Assembly: GCF_014191255.1 (NCBI RefSeq)
Contig: NZ_JACHWH010000013.1
Location: 1-64,000 of the forward strand
Length of the DNA: 64,000 bases
Direction of reading: 5' to 3'
Origin: Amycolatopsis bartoniae
Lineage (GTDB): Bacteria > Actinomycetota > Actinomycetes > Mycobacteriales > Pseudonocardiaceae
A program made the position numbers and the translations under genes. Of this stretch, positions 51,364-58,591 are shown one piece after another (the stretch's first letter is position 1; every line of letters begins with the position of its first letter). The notes below the pieces were generated by a model. The model saw nothing but the letters and a program-made list of their open reading frames with translations. It had not been told where the DNA came from and did not search any database.

Positions 51364-51699
51364 CGCACTTTCGCCGCCTGTTCGAGCCGTTCCACGACGA
51401 CCTTGTCATCCCCGCACTCCGGGAGCGGGCCCAGGTCGTCCAGGCCGAGGGGGCACGCTGCTTCGCCCGGCTCGCGCACGGCGGCGGATCACAGCACTGG
51501 CCGGTGATGGCGCCTCCGCTCGGGCCGTCGAACGTTCCCGACCCCTACGACGGGCACGTTCCGCACCAGCTCACCGACGAGCAGATCGAGGGGCTCATCG
51601 TCGCCTTCGCCCACGGACAAGGGGGAGGCAGCGTCGAGAACCGTGCCCGGTTCCTGCGCGAGATCCTCGCCGCGGCGCGCGAGCTGGTGGGCGATGAGT
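51360..51699 (+). pseudogene. Old-yellow-enzyme remnant, N-terminal half with deletion
   Basis: From GTG 51360 the frame shows OYE/2,4-dienoyl-CoA reductase-like sequence: VIPALRERAQVVQAEGARCF, RLAHGGGSQHWP, APPLGPSNVPDP, HQLTDEQIEGLIVAFAH, then directly GGSVENRARFLREIL. About 35 residues that normally carry the GVEIHGAHGYL block between AFA and GGS are missing. Homology stops at about 51699, exactly where an inverted piece begins. It overlaps the SDR remnant by GTGA. Confidence 0.8.
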
Positions 51700-51700
51700 C

Positions 51701-51904
51701 CGTGAGGACGGCGGGAACATCGACGACCGCACGGACCGCGGCCGCCGCCTCGGCGTTGTAGGCGGGCTGGCGGTACCGGGGACTGACGTACGCACCGTTG
51801 AACCCGTCCGCGAGACCCGAGTAACTGCCACCGCTGACGCTGATGTAGGCCTCCTGGGAGGCCACCAGCCCGGCCACTTCCACGGCATCCTCGACGCTCA
51901 GCCC
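51701..51904 (-). pseudogene. Old-yellow-enzyme remnant, inverted C-terminal piece
   Basis: Read on the minus strand from 51904, the DNA encodes GLSVEDAVEVAGLV, ISVSGGSYSGLADGFNGAYV and AAAVRAVVDVPAVLT. This is the part of an OYE barrel that should follow the plus-strand half ending at 51699. Its orientation is reversed, so a segment of about 200 bases has inverted within the gene. The remaining 51905-52077 holds no recognisable coding sequence. Confidence 0.78.
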
Positions 51905-52077
51905 GCGCCCGTGATGAGGCGCTCGGGTCCTCGTACGCCGAGGACGAGTGGCGGGAGCGGCTGGCGACGCCGTTCGTGACCGCCCACCGTCTGTCCGATG
52001 TGGTCGCCGTCGTCGGCGCCGGATGATCTCCGAGAGCAACGGAACGGCCCTGCGCGACCTCGTTCCTTCCGATCACC

Positions 52078-52887
52078 CTAACAAGGCTCGAACGACTCCA
52101 TGATGTGCGAAACCCGCTCCTCGATTCGCTGTCGCGAGCCAGGGTTGGTGAACACGTAGAAGCTGTTGTTCTGGATCGCGTGAAAGACCTTTTCTGCGAC
52201 CACGTCAGGAGAGAGGTGCGTCGTGGGAGTCCCGATCGCCCGAGCGCCCCAGTCCGCCTGATCGCCGTCGGCGCCTGTCTGGGCCTGCTGGCTGGCCACG
52301 ATGTTCGTCTCGACCGGGCCCGGACAGACCATTGTCACACTGATGGAGGACTGCCGAGCGGCGAGCTGCAGCCGCAAGGCCTCCGTCAGCGCCACAACGG
52401 CATGCTTGCTCGCGTTGTACTGCGGAACGACAGGGCTGACTGTGAAGCCTCCCATCGACGCGGTGTTCACGATGTGCGCCCTGCGGCCTGCGGCGAGCAA
52501 ACGGGGTACGAATGCGCGAATCCCGTGCACAACGCCGAGGAAATTGACCGACAGGACTCGCGTCCACTCCGCGAGGGGAATCTCCCAGAGCGGATCGCCC
52601 ATCGGGCCGAGAGTTCCTGCGTTGTTGCACACGACATCGACCTGACCGAACTCCGACCAGACAAAGTCGGCGAGCGAGACGACGGCGTCTTCGTCAGCCA
52701 CATTGGTCACCTTGATCGTGCAACGATCCGCCCCGATCAGGTCCTGGGTCTCGCGAAGACCCTTCTCCTGGATGTCCGCGATCACGACATGCATGCCCGC
52801 CGTGGCGAACCGCTTGGCAAGACTGCGGCCGATACCACTGCCGGCACCGGTTATCACCGCGACCTTGAAGTCTGAATCGGCATACAT
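52078..52887 (-). CDS. Short-chain dehydrogenase
   Basis: A 269-residue classical SDR with TGAGSGIG (14-21), Asp after the second strand (NAD preference), NNAGTLG, and the Ser-Tyr-Lys set around NTASMGGF and QYNASKHA. The sequence is complete. ATG 52885-52887 follows GAGGAG. Its local base composition is somewhat lower in GC than its neighbours. It has no repeated operator and stands between the decayed region and the IS remnant, so it may have a separate origin. Related proteins oxidise secondary alcohols. Confidence 0.87.
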   Translation of the reverse strand: MYADSDFKVAVITGAGSGIGRSLAKRFATAGMHVVIADIQEKGLRETQDLIGADRCTIKVTNVADEDAVVSLADFVWSEFGQVDVVCNNAGTLGPMGDPLWEIPLAEWTRVLSVNFLGVVHGIRAFVPRLLAAGRRAHIVNTASMGGFTVSPVVPQYNASKHAVVALTEALRLQLAARQSSISVTMVCPGPVETNIVASQQAQTGADGDQADWGARAIGTPTTHLSPDVVAEKVFHAIQNNSFYVFTNPGSRQRIEERVSHIMESFEPC

Positions 52888-53589
52888 CGTTGTTCTCCTC
52901 TGCTTCGCGGAACCGGAGTTCGTTGCGGCAAGGCGCCGCGATCGCCGTGGGGCGCGCGGCTGCAGCTCTCTTCCGTTGCTCATAATGAGGATAGCGTGAT
53001 CGGTGTTCGCGATTTGATCCGGAACTCTTTCTGTTTCACTTCCCAACAATACGTCGGCGCGATCCGGACCTCGCAGTCATTCGACAGAGCAAGCAGCAAC
53101 GAAATGCCTTTACCTTGTGACCCGCAGCCTCGATCCCGCCGGGACCGGGGCAGTACTGGTCGAGAACGCCGAAACACCGTTCGCAGTGCGGGCCCAGCCA
53201 CGCCATCGGTCGGAACACGTGGACCTTCGAGCCGGTCTTACCGCGAGCGACCGGGCTGGGCCCGGTCATGGCCCCCAGCCTTGGTCCACTCGGCGAGCCG
53301 GCGGTGCGCGATGCTACCGTTGGTTGATCATGCCGATGCTCCTGCGAGATCCACGGGAGACTTGGTCTGAAGGCGTGATCGGTATCAGCTGATCTCGATC
53401 TCGGCCCCTGCCTGGCGGGCCCGTACGTTCGCTGGTGGCGACGATCGCCTTCCTGTCGATCTTCATGATCGCGCTGTGTGCCAATCCGTTGTGCGACGTG
53501 ATCCGTGCCCCAGCCGCCGGGTCAGCAGTACTTTGTGGACACGAGCAGACCTCCACGATCGGATGATGTGGTTTCGTTCGTCGAAGCCG
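52888..53589. other. Long non-coding gap, lower GC, with IS debris
   Basis: About 700 bases without an intact gene. The first 200 bases are visibly richer in A and T and probably hold the promoter of the SDR. The middle holds a transposase scrap (see 53215-53312). Several frames of 65-90 codons are open but show no family or ribosome-site support. This gap separates the operator-bearing cluster from the right-hand module. Confidence 0.6.
53215..53312 (-). mobile_element. Fragment of an IS5-type transposase
   Basis: On the minus strand, IAHRRLAEWTKAG (53312 to about 53274) and then, in another frame, TGPSPVARGKTGSKVHV (about 53266-53216) match in order two conserved parts of IS5-family transposases: the N-terminal helix region and the stretch before the first catalytic Asp. 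The DNA between them and everything after is lost. It is a decayed insertion with no ends visible. Confidence 0.6.
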
Positions 53590-54705
53590 TCAGACGCCGA
53601 TGCGCTGAGCCAGCGCTTCGCGGTGGGCGAAGGCGTCGCCGAGGAAGACCTCGGACGAGCGGGCGCGCTTGTAGTACAGGTGCGCCGGCACCTCCCAGGT
53701 GAAGCCCATGCCGCCGTGGAACTGGATGTTCTGGTGGGCGGCGGTGACGAACGCTTCGCTGCAGTACGCCTTGGCCAGCGACGCGGCGACGGGCAGTTCG
53801 TCGTTGTCCTGCGCCGCGGCGTCGAGCGCGTAGTACGCTGCCGACCTGGCCGATTCGACCTCGATCAGGACGTCGGCGGCCATGTGCTTGAGCGCCTGGA
53901 ACGCGCCGATCACCTGTCCGAACTGGACCCGGGTCTTCAGGTACTCGACTGACATGTCCAGCGCGGCTTGCGCACCGCCGGTCTGCTCGGCCGCCAGTGC
54001 GACCGCGGCGAAGTCCAGCACTCGCCGGAGCACGGGGCCGCCACCGCCCTCGGCTCCGATCAGCCGCGCGGGCGTGGTGTCGAACTCGACGACGGCGAGC
54101 TTTCGCGTTTCGTCGAGCGTGATCGACGGCCGCCTGCTCACCCCGGCGGCCGCCGGGTCGACGGCGAACAACGAGATGCCGCTGGCGGTGCGGGCGGGCA
54201 CGATGATGAGGTTGGCGGTGAGGCCGTCGAGCACGAAGTGCTTGGCGCCGCTGAGTGTCCAGCCGTCGGGGGTGTGGGTGGCCGGCACCGTGATGCCACT
54301 TTCGTCCCAGCGTCCGTCCTCTTCGGTCAGTGCGACGGTGGCGATCAGGCTGCCGTCGGCGATCGCGGGCAGGTACTGCTGCTTCGCTTCCTCGTCGCCT
54401 GACTCGAGCAGGGTGGTCGCCGCGAGCACGACGGTGGAGAAGAACGGCGCGCACAGCAGGGCCCGGCCCATCTCCTCGAGCACGATGCCGAGCTCTGTCC
54501 AGCCGGCCCCTTGGCCGCCGTACTGCTCGGGGATCGCCAGGCCCTGCAAGCCGACCTCGCGGGCCATCTGTGTCCACACGGCCGGGTCGTAGCCCTCGTC
54601 GGTGGCCATCAGGCGACGCACTTCGGATTCGGGCGACTTGTCGCGCAAGTAGTCCCGGACGAGCTCACGCAGTTGCTGCTGGTCTTCGGTGAACGATCCG
54701 AACAC
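53590..54705 (-). CDS. Acyl-CoA dehydrogenase, short FadE-type subunit
   Basis: A 371-residue short ACAD with RVQFGQVIGAFQALKHMAADV, FHGGMGFTWEVPAHLYYKRA and a C-terminal HREALAQRIGV. It is the partner type of the long ACAD that precedes it in the operon. GTG 54703-54705 is preceded by GGAGGA. Last gene of a five-gene unit (crotonase, thiolase-like, DUF35, ACAD, ACAD). Steroid-degrading actinobacteria place FadE28/FadE29-like pairs beside DUF35 and Ltp2 in the same way, so a role in side-chain dehydrogenation is inferred. Confidence 0.9.
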   Translation of the reverse strand: MFGSFTEDQQQLRELVRDYLRDKSPESEVRRLMATDEGYDPAVWTQMAREVGLQGLAIPEQYGGQGAGWTELGIVLEEMGRALLCAPFFSTVVLAATTLLESGDEEAKQQYLPAIADGSLIATVALTEEDGRWDESGITVPATHTPDGWTLSGAKHFVLDGLTANLIIVPARTASGISLFAVDPAAAGVSRRPSITLDETRKLAVVEFDTTPARLIGAEGGGGPVLRRVLDFAAVALAAEQTGGAQAALDMSVEYLKTRVQFGQVIGAFQALKHMAADVLIEVESARSAAYYALDAAAQDNDELPVAASLAKAYCSEAFVTAAHQNIQFHGGMGFTWEVPAHLYYKRARSSEVFLGDAFAHREALAQRIGV

Positions 54706-54715
54706 GGTGGTCCTC

Positions 54716-55939
54716 CTATTTTCCGTCCGGGCGGGCGGTGCCGCCCTTGCGCACGTCGCGGAACGGCACGCCCCGGTCGGGTTCGTACCCCTTGGGCAGG
54801 CCGAGGATGCGCTCGCTGATGATGTTGCGCTGGATCTGGTCGGTGCCGCCGCCGATGGAGTTGATGAACGACCACATCATCTGGTGGTCGACCTCGTAGG
54901 CGGCCTTGTCGGCGGGGTCGTACAGCATTCCGCGCGCGCCGATGAGCCGGAACTTCAGCGCCCACGATTCGTGCAGGATGCGCGACTTCGCCAGCTTGCC
55001 CAGCGAAGCCAGCGAGGATCCGCCGCCGGCTTCGATCTCCTTCTTCGCCCGGACCGCGTTCCAGTCGTTCACCAGCCGCCACGAGTGGATGCGCATGATG
55101 TCCTGCCGGACCGCTTCGTCGCCGAGCTTCCCGGCGGCGCGGGCCGCTTCGATCAGGTCCTCGGACGCGGTGAAGATCGGCGCCCGGCCGTCTTCCGCGC
55201 GCCCGCGAGCGCCGAGGTCGAAGCCCATCGTGCGGCGTTCTTCCTTCAGCGCGGTCTGCAGGACGCGCCAGCCGTCGTCCAGTTTGCCGATGAGGGTGCC
55301 GGCGGGGATGCGGACGTCGGTGAGGAAGACCTCGTTGAAGTCCGATTCGCCGGTCATCTGCTTGATGGGGCGTACCTCGATGCCGGGGAGGTCCATCGGG
55401 ATGATGAAGAAGCTGATCCCGGCGTGCTTGGGCACGTCCCAGTTCGTCCGGGCGAGCAGCAGCGCGAACTGGGCCTCGTGGCCGCCGGTGGTCCAGATCT
55501 TCTGCCCGTTGACGACGAACTCGTCGCCGTCACGCTCGGCGCGGGTCTGCAACCCGGCCAGATCCGAGCCGTTGCCCGGCTCGCTGTAGAGCAGGCATCC
55601 GCGGGTCAGCTCGCCGGACAGCAATTTCGGCAGAATGTCGCGTTTGAGCTCGGCCGAGCCGAATTCGACGATCGTGTTGCCGGCGAGCGCGGTGAAGCCG
55701 CGGGTCTCGACCGCCGCCCCCGGTGCCCCGACGGCGGCGAACTCCGCGGCCACCGTCTTCGCGTCCGCGCGGGACAGCCCGCGCCCGAACGCGTCCCGCG
55801 GCCAGCTCGGGGCGGCCCAGCCGGCTTCGACCACACGGCGCCGCCAGTCGGCGTCATCGGTGCCGTGCCAGTTGTCGGCCAGCCAGGCACGCACCTCTTC
55901 GGCGAGCCCGCCGGCTGTCCGCTCCTGTTCGGTGGTCAT
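54716..55939 (-). CDS. Acyl-CoA dehydrogenase, long FadE-type subunit
   Basis: A 407-residue ACAD with LYSEPGNGSDLAGL, VNGQKIWTTGGHEA and the C-terminal SIGGGTDQIQRNIISERILGLPK. The classical catalytic Glu position is Gly. An insertion with RAEDGRAPIFTASEDLIEAAR marks it as a long subunit of a heteromeric enzyme. ATG 55937-55939 follows GAGGA and overlaps the DUF35 stop (ATGA); its own stop lies ten bases before the short ACAD. Co-translation supports a complex. Confidence 0.9.
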   Translation of the reverse strand: MTTEQERTAGGLAEEVRAWLADNWHGTDDADWRRRVVEAGWAAPSWPRDAFGRGLSRADAKTVAAEFAAVGAPGAAVETRGFTALAGNTIVEFGSAELKRDILPKLLSGELTRGCLLYSEPGNGSDLAGLQTRAERDGDEFVVNGQKIWTTGGHEAQFALLLARTNWDVPKHAGISFFIIPMDLPGIEVRPIKQMTGESDFNEVFLTDVRIPAGTLIGKLDDGWRVLQTALKEERRTMGFDLGARGRAEDGRAPIFTASEDLIEAARAAGKLGDEAVRQDIMRIHSWRLVNDWNAVRAKKEIEAGGGSSLASLGKLAKSRILHESWALKFRLIGARGMLYDPADKAAYEVDHQMMWSFINSIGGGTDQIQRNIISERILGLPKGYEPDRGVPFRDVRKGGTARPDGK

Positions 55940-56334
55940 AGCGTGGTCCTCTCGATCGCGGTGAAGTACGGAATGGTTTCGTCGCCGGCTTCGGCGAATG
56001 CGACCTGGACGCGCAGTCCGAGGAGGTCGGCGTCCGGGTCGACGCCGTCGAGGGCCGTCCACCACCACGGGCCTTCGTCGAGCTCGACGATGCCGACGGG
56101 GTGCCGGCTGGTGGTGCCGTCGGCCTGGCGCCGGTGCACGACCGACCAGCTGACGACGGTGCCGGTACCGGCGGCGGGCACGTGCTGGTAGCGATCGGGA
56201 TCGATGGTGGCGTCGAACTGCGGCGCGAGTAGCGCGCCCGTCTGTGTGTCGCGCACGAGCAGGAACTGTTCCCGCGCGGTCCCGTCGAGGAAAGCCGCGG
56301 TCGCCGCGTCGCGGCGCACCGGAATTCCGAGCAT
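55936..56334 (-). CDS. DUF35 OB-fold protein lacking the zinc ribbon cysteines
   Basis: A 132-residue OB-fold protein of the DUF35/ChsH2-like family. The conserved GTVVSWSVVHRR and PVGIVELDEG strands are visible, with LGLRVQVAF at the end. No CxxC pairs are present, so the usual zinc finger is lost. DUF35 proteins bind thiolase-fold partners (as in ChsH2-Ltp2) and position the acyl-CoA for retro-aldol cleavage. It lies directly between the thiolase-like gene (ten-base gap) and the ACAD (ATGA overlap), which supports such a complex. Confidence 0.82.
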   Translation of the reverse strand: MLGIPVRRDAATAAFLDGTAREQFLLVRDTQTGALLAPQFDATIDPDRYQHVPAAGTGTVVSWSVVHRRQADGTTSRHPVGIVELDEGPWWWTALDGVDPDADLLGLRVQVAFAEAGDETIPYFTAIERTTL

Positions 56335-56344
56335 GGTCTCCCCC

Positions 56345-57508
56345 TCAGTCGTCGGTGCCGAGGATCAGCGTCGAGTGGTAGTCGAGAACCCCGCCATTGC
56401 CCGAGACGAGCACGCGATCGTGCCGCTCGACCTGGCGGTCACCACCTTGGCCGCGGGCTTGGACGACGCCTTCGTGCACTGGCGTCATGCCCCACATGTA
56501 GAAGGCGCTCAGCTCGCCGCCGCCGGTGTTGACCTTCAGCTTGCCGCCGGGGCCGAGCATCCCCGGTTCGGACAGCGCCGGGCCGCCTTCGCCCTTGGGC
56601 ACGAAGCCGTAGTCCTCCAACGTGAGCAGGGCGGTGAAGGTGTAGCAGTCGTAGACCTCGACGACGTCGATCTCGTCGAGCGTGACTCCGGCCATCTTGA
56701 GTGCCCGCGGGCCGGCCGAGGCGGCTCCGCTGACGAGGCCGAAGTCGTCGTTGCGGAGCCCGGCGTTCCCCGGGTGTGCCTGCGCCCAGCCCAGTACCCG
56801 CACCGGAGGCTGCCGCAGTGCGCGAGCGCGGTCGAGCGAGGTGACGATGACGGCGACCCCGCCGTTGCTGACGAGGCAGCAGTCGTACAGGTGGAACGGT
56901 TCCGCGATGTAGCGGCTGGCGTGGTACTCCTCCAGCGTCAGCGGGGTTCCGTAGAACTGCGCGATCGGGTTGAGCTGCGCCCACTCCCGCTGCGCCACCG
57001 CGATGTGCCCGAAGTGGTCCTGCGTCGTGCCGTACTTCTTCATGTGGCGGCGGGCCGCCAGCGCGTACATGGTGTTGGCCGAGGAGATCCCGTTCGCGGC
57101 CGTGATCCCGCGCCAGCCCGTGGGCACCGACCTGGCCGCGTAGGACTCCGACACCCGGGTCTTGTCCTTGAGCGGGTCGTCGGCCCACACGACGGCGATG
57201 GTGTCGGCCATGCCGGACTGTACGGCCATCGACGCGTACTGGATCATCTGCGCGGCCGTCGAACCGTAGCCCTGCATGTAGGTCAGCAGCTTGAGATCGG
57301 TGAGGCCGAGGTCACCTTGCAGGTGGATCCCCATCGAATCGGTGACGCCACCGGACATGAGCAGCCCGTCGACGTCGGTCAGCTCCAGCCCCGCGTCGTG
57401 GACGGCGAGGCGGACCGCCTCGGCGGCGAACTGTGGCGCGGTCCGGCCGTAGACCTTGCCTTGGGCGGTGATGCCCAGACCGGCGATCGCCGGCTCCCTG
57501 AACGACAT
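56345..57508 (-). CDS. Thiolase-fold protein, Ltp2-like (lipid-transfer/aldolase type)
   Basis: A 387-residue thiolase-fold protein of the SCP-x/Ltp group. The classical nucleophile Cys region reads QGYGSTAAQMIQYASMAV, with no Cys. VVEVYDCYTFTALLTLEDYG supplies Tyr residues of the kind used by Ltp2 aldolases, and NTGGGELSAFYMWGM lies near the C-terminus. The lack of the nucleophile argues against thiolysis and for carbon-carbon cleavage of a beta-hydroxyacyl-CoA with DUF35. ATG 57506-57508 follows the crotonase by ten bases. Confidence 0.85.
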   Translation of the reverse strand: MSFREPAIAGLGITAQGKVYGRTAPQFAAEAVRLAVHDAGLELTDVDGLLMSGGVTDSMGIHLQGDLGLTDLKLLTYMQGYGSTAAQMIQYASMAVQSGMADTIAVVWADDPLKDKTRVSESYAARSVPTGWRGITAANGISSANTMYALAARRHMKKYGTTQDHFGHIAVAQREWAQLNPIAQFYGTPLTLEEYHASRYIAEPFHLYDCCLVSNGGVAVIVTSLDRARALRQPPVRVLGWAQAHPGNAGLRNDDFGLVSGAASAGPRALKMAGVTLDEIDVVEVYDCYTFTALLTLEDYGFVPKGEGGPALSEPGMLGPGGKLKVNTGGGELSAFYMWGMTPVHEGVVQARGQGGDRQVERHDRVLVSGNGGVLDYHSTLILGTDD

Positions 57509-57518
57509 GGTGGTCCCT

Positions 57519-58343
57519 CTACTTTCCCTGCCACCGCGGCGCGCGTTTTTCGGCGAAGGCCCGCATGCCCTCCTGGGCGTCGGCGCTGGTGATGACGTTC
57601 TTGCCTTCGGCTTGCGAGCGCTCCCAGTCCGGCTGCTCGGCCACGACGGCGCCGTCGGTGATGCCGCGGGCGATGCGCTTGCTCGCCTGCACCGCCACCG
57701 GGGCGTTGGCCATGATCCGGCCGGCCAGCTCGAAGGCCGCGTCCAGCAGCTGCCCGGCCGGCACCACCCGGTTGACCAAGCCCAGCTCCAAGGCTCGTCG
57801 CGCGGAGATCGGCTCACCGGTCAGGATCGCTTCCATCGCGACCTTGGCCGGGATCTGCCGGCCCAGGCGGAACGCCCCGCCGGCGCCGGCGTAGATGCCG
57901 CGCTTCACCTCGGGAAGGCCGAAGGACGCGGTGTCCACGGCGACCGCGAGGTCGCTGGCCAGCACGATCTCCGTGCCACCGCCGAGGGCGAAACCGTTGA
58001 CGGCGGCGATGACCGGCTTGGAGATCGCGTGCCGCACGAACCCGGCGAAGCCCCATCGTTCGACGCGAGGATCGTCGAGGTGGATGCCGGCCGCGGCTTC
58101 CTTGAGGTCCTGCCCCGCGCAGAAAGACTTCTCGCCAGCGCCGGTGACGATCACGACCCACACGTCGGTCTGGTCTTCCGCGTAGTCCAGTGCTTCGCCG
58201 ATCCCGAGGGCGACCTGCGTGTTGACGGCGTTGCGGGCGTCCGGGCGGTTGATCGTCACGAGCAGGACGTGCCCGTGCAGCTCGACCCGGACGGCGTCGC
58301 CGCCGGCGGTCGGCACGGCGGTCGCCGTCACGGGATCGGTCAT
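57519..58343 (-). CDS. Enoyl-CoA hydratase (crotonase family)
   Basis: A 274-residue crotonase with both hydratase glutamates: one in FALGGGTEIVLASD, the other in FGLPEVKRG. The oxyanion loop is FCAGQDLKEAA. ATG 58341-58343 was preferred to the start 14 codons upstream because GAGGAAG lies before it. First gene of the five-gene minus-strand unit. It would supply the hydroxyacyl-CoA for the Ltp2-like/DUF35 pair. Two inverted repeats in the upstream gap may be its operator. Confidence 0.92.
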   Translation of the reverse strand: MTDPVTATAVPTAGGDAVRVELHGHVLLVTINRPDARNAVNTQVALGIGEALDYAEDQTDVWVVIVTGAGEKSFCAGQDLKEAAAGIHLDDPRVERWGFAGFVRHAISKPVIAAVNGFALGGGTEIVLASDLAVAVDTASFGLPEVKRGIYAGAGGAFRLGRQIPAKVAMEAILTGEPISARRALELGLVNRVVPAGQLLDAAFELAGRIMANAPVAVQASKRIARGITDGAVVAEQPDWERSQAEGKNVITSADAQEGMRAFAEKRAPRWQGK

Positions 58344-58422
58344 GGCTTCCTCACTTCGTTGTGCTTCACGCGCTCTGCCATCCACGTTCGCACCATTCGG
58401 GCAGCGCGTAAACGATCAGCCC

Positions 58423-58440
58423 GCTCACGACCACGTGAGC
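58423..58440. promoter_or_regulatory. Inverted repeat GCTCACG-N4-CGTGAGC
   Basis: A perfect 7-base inverted repeat in the 248-base gap between divergent crotonase and CoA-transferase genes. Regulator unknown; unlike the twelve-copy operator. Confidence 0.4.
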
Positions 58441-58546
58441 CGTTGGGAAACGCACCGGTGTCGTGATCTGTGATGTACAGCAACACAGCTGCCGCGCCAA
58501 CATCGGTTGCAGGACAGCTCATCCCGACCATTCAGATGTCCTCATG

Positions 58547-58561
58547 GGACACCGGGTGTCC
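58547..58561. promoter_or_regulatory. Inverted repeat GGACAC-N3-GTGTCC
   Basis: A 6-base inverted repeat 31 bases upstream of the CoA-transferase start; a possible operator. Confidence 0.3.
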
Positions 58562-58591
58562 GCATCGCGTCCACCGACAAGGAGGTTGGTC

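Noticed and set aside
51905-52077. Short frames between the inverted OYE piece and the SDR
   Set aside because: No recognisable protein features; treated as debris.
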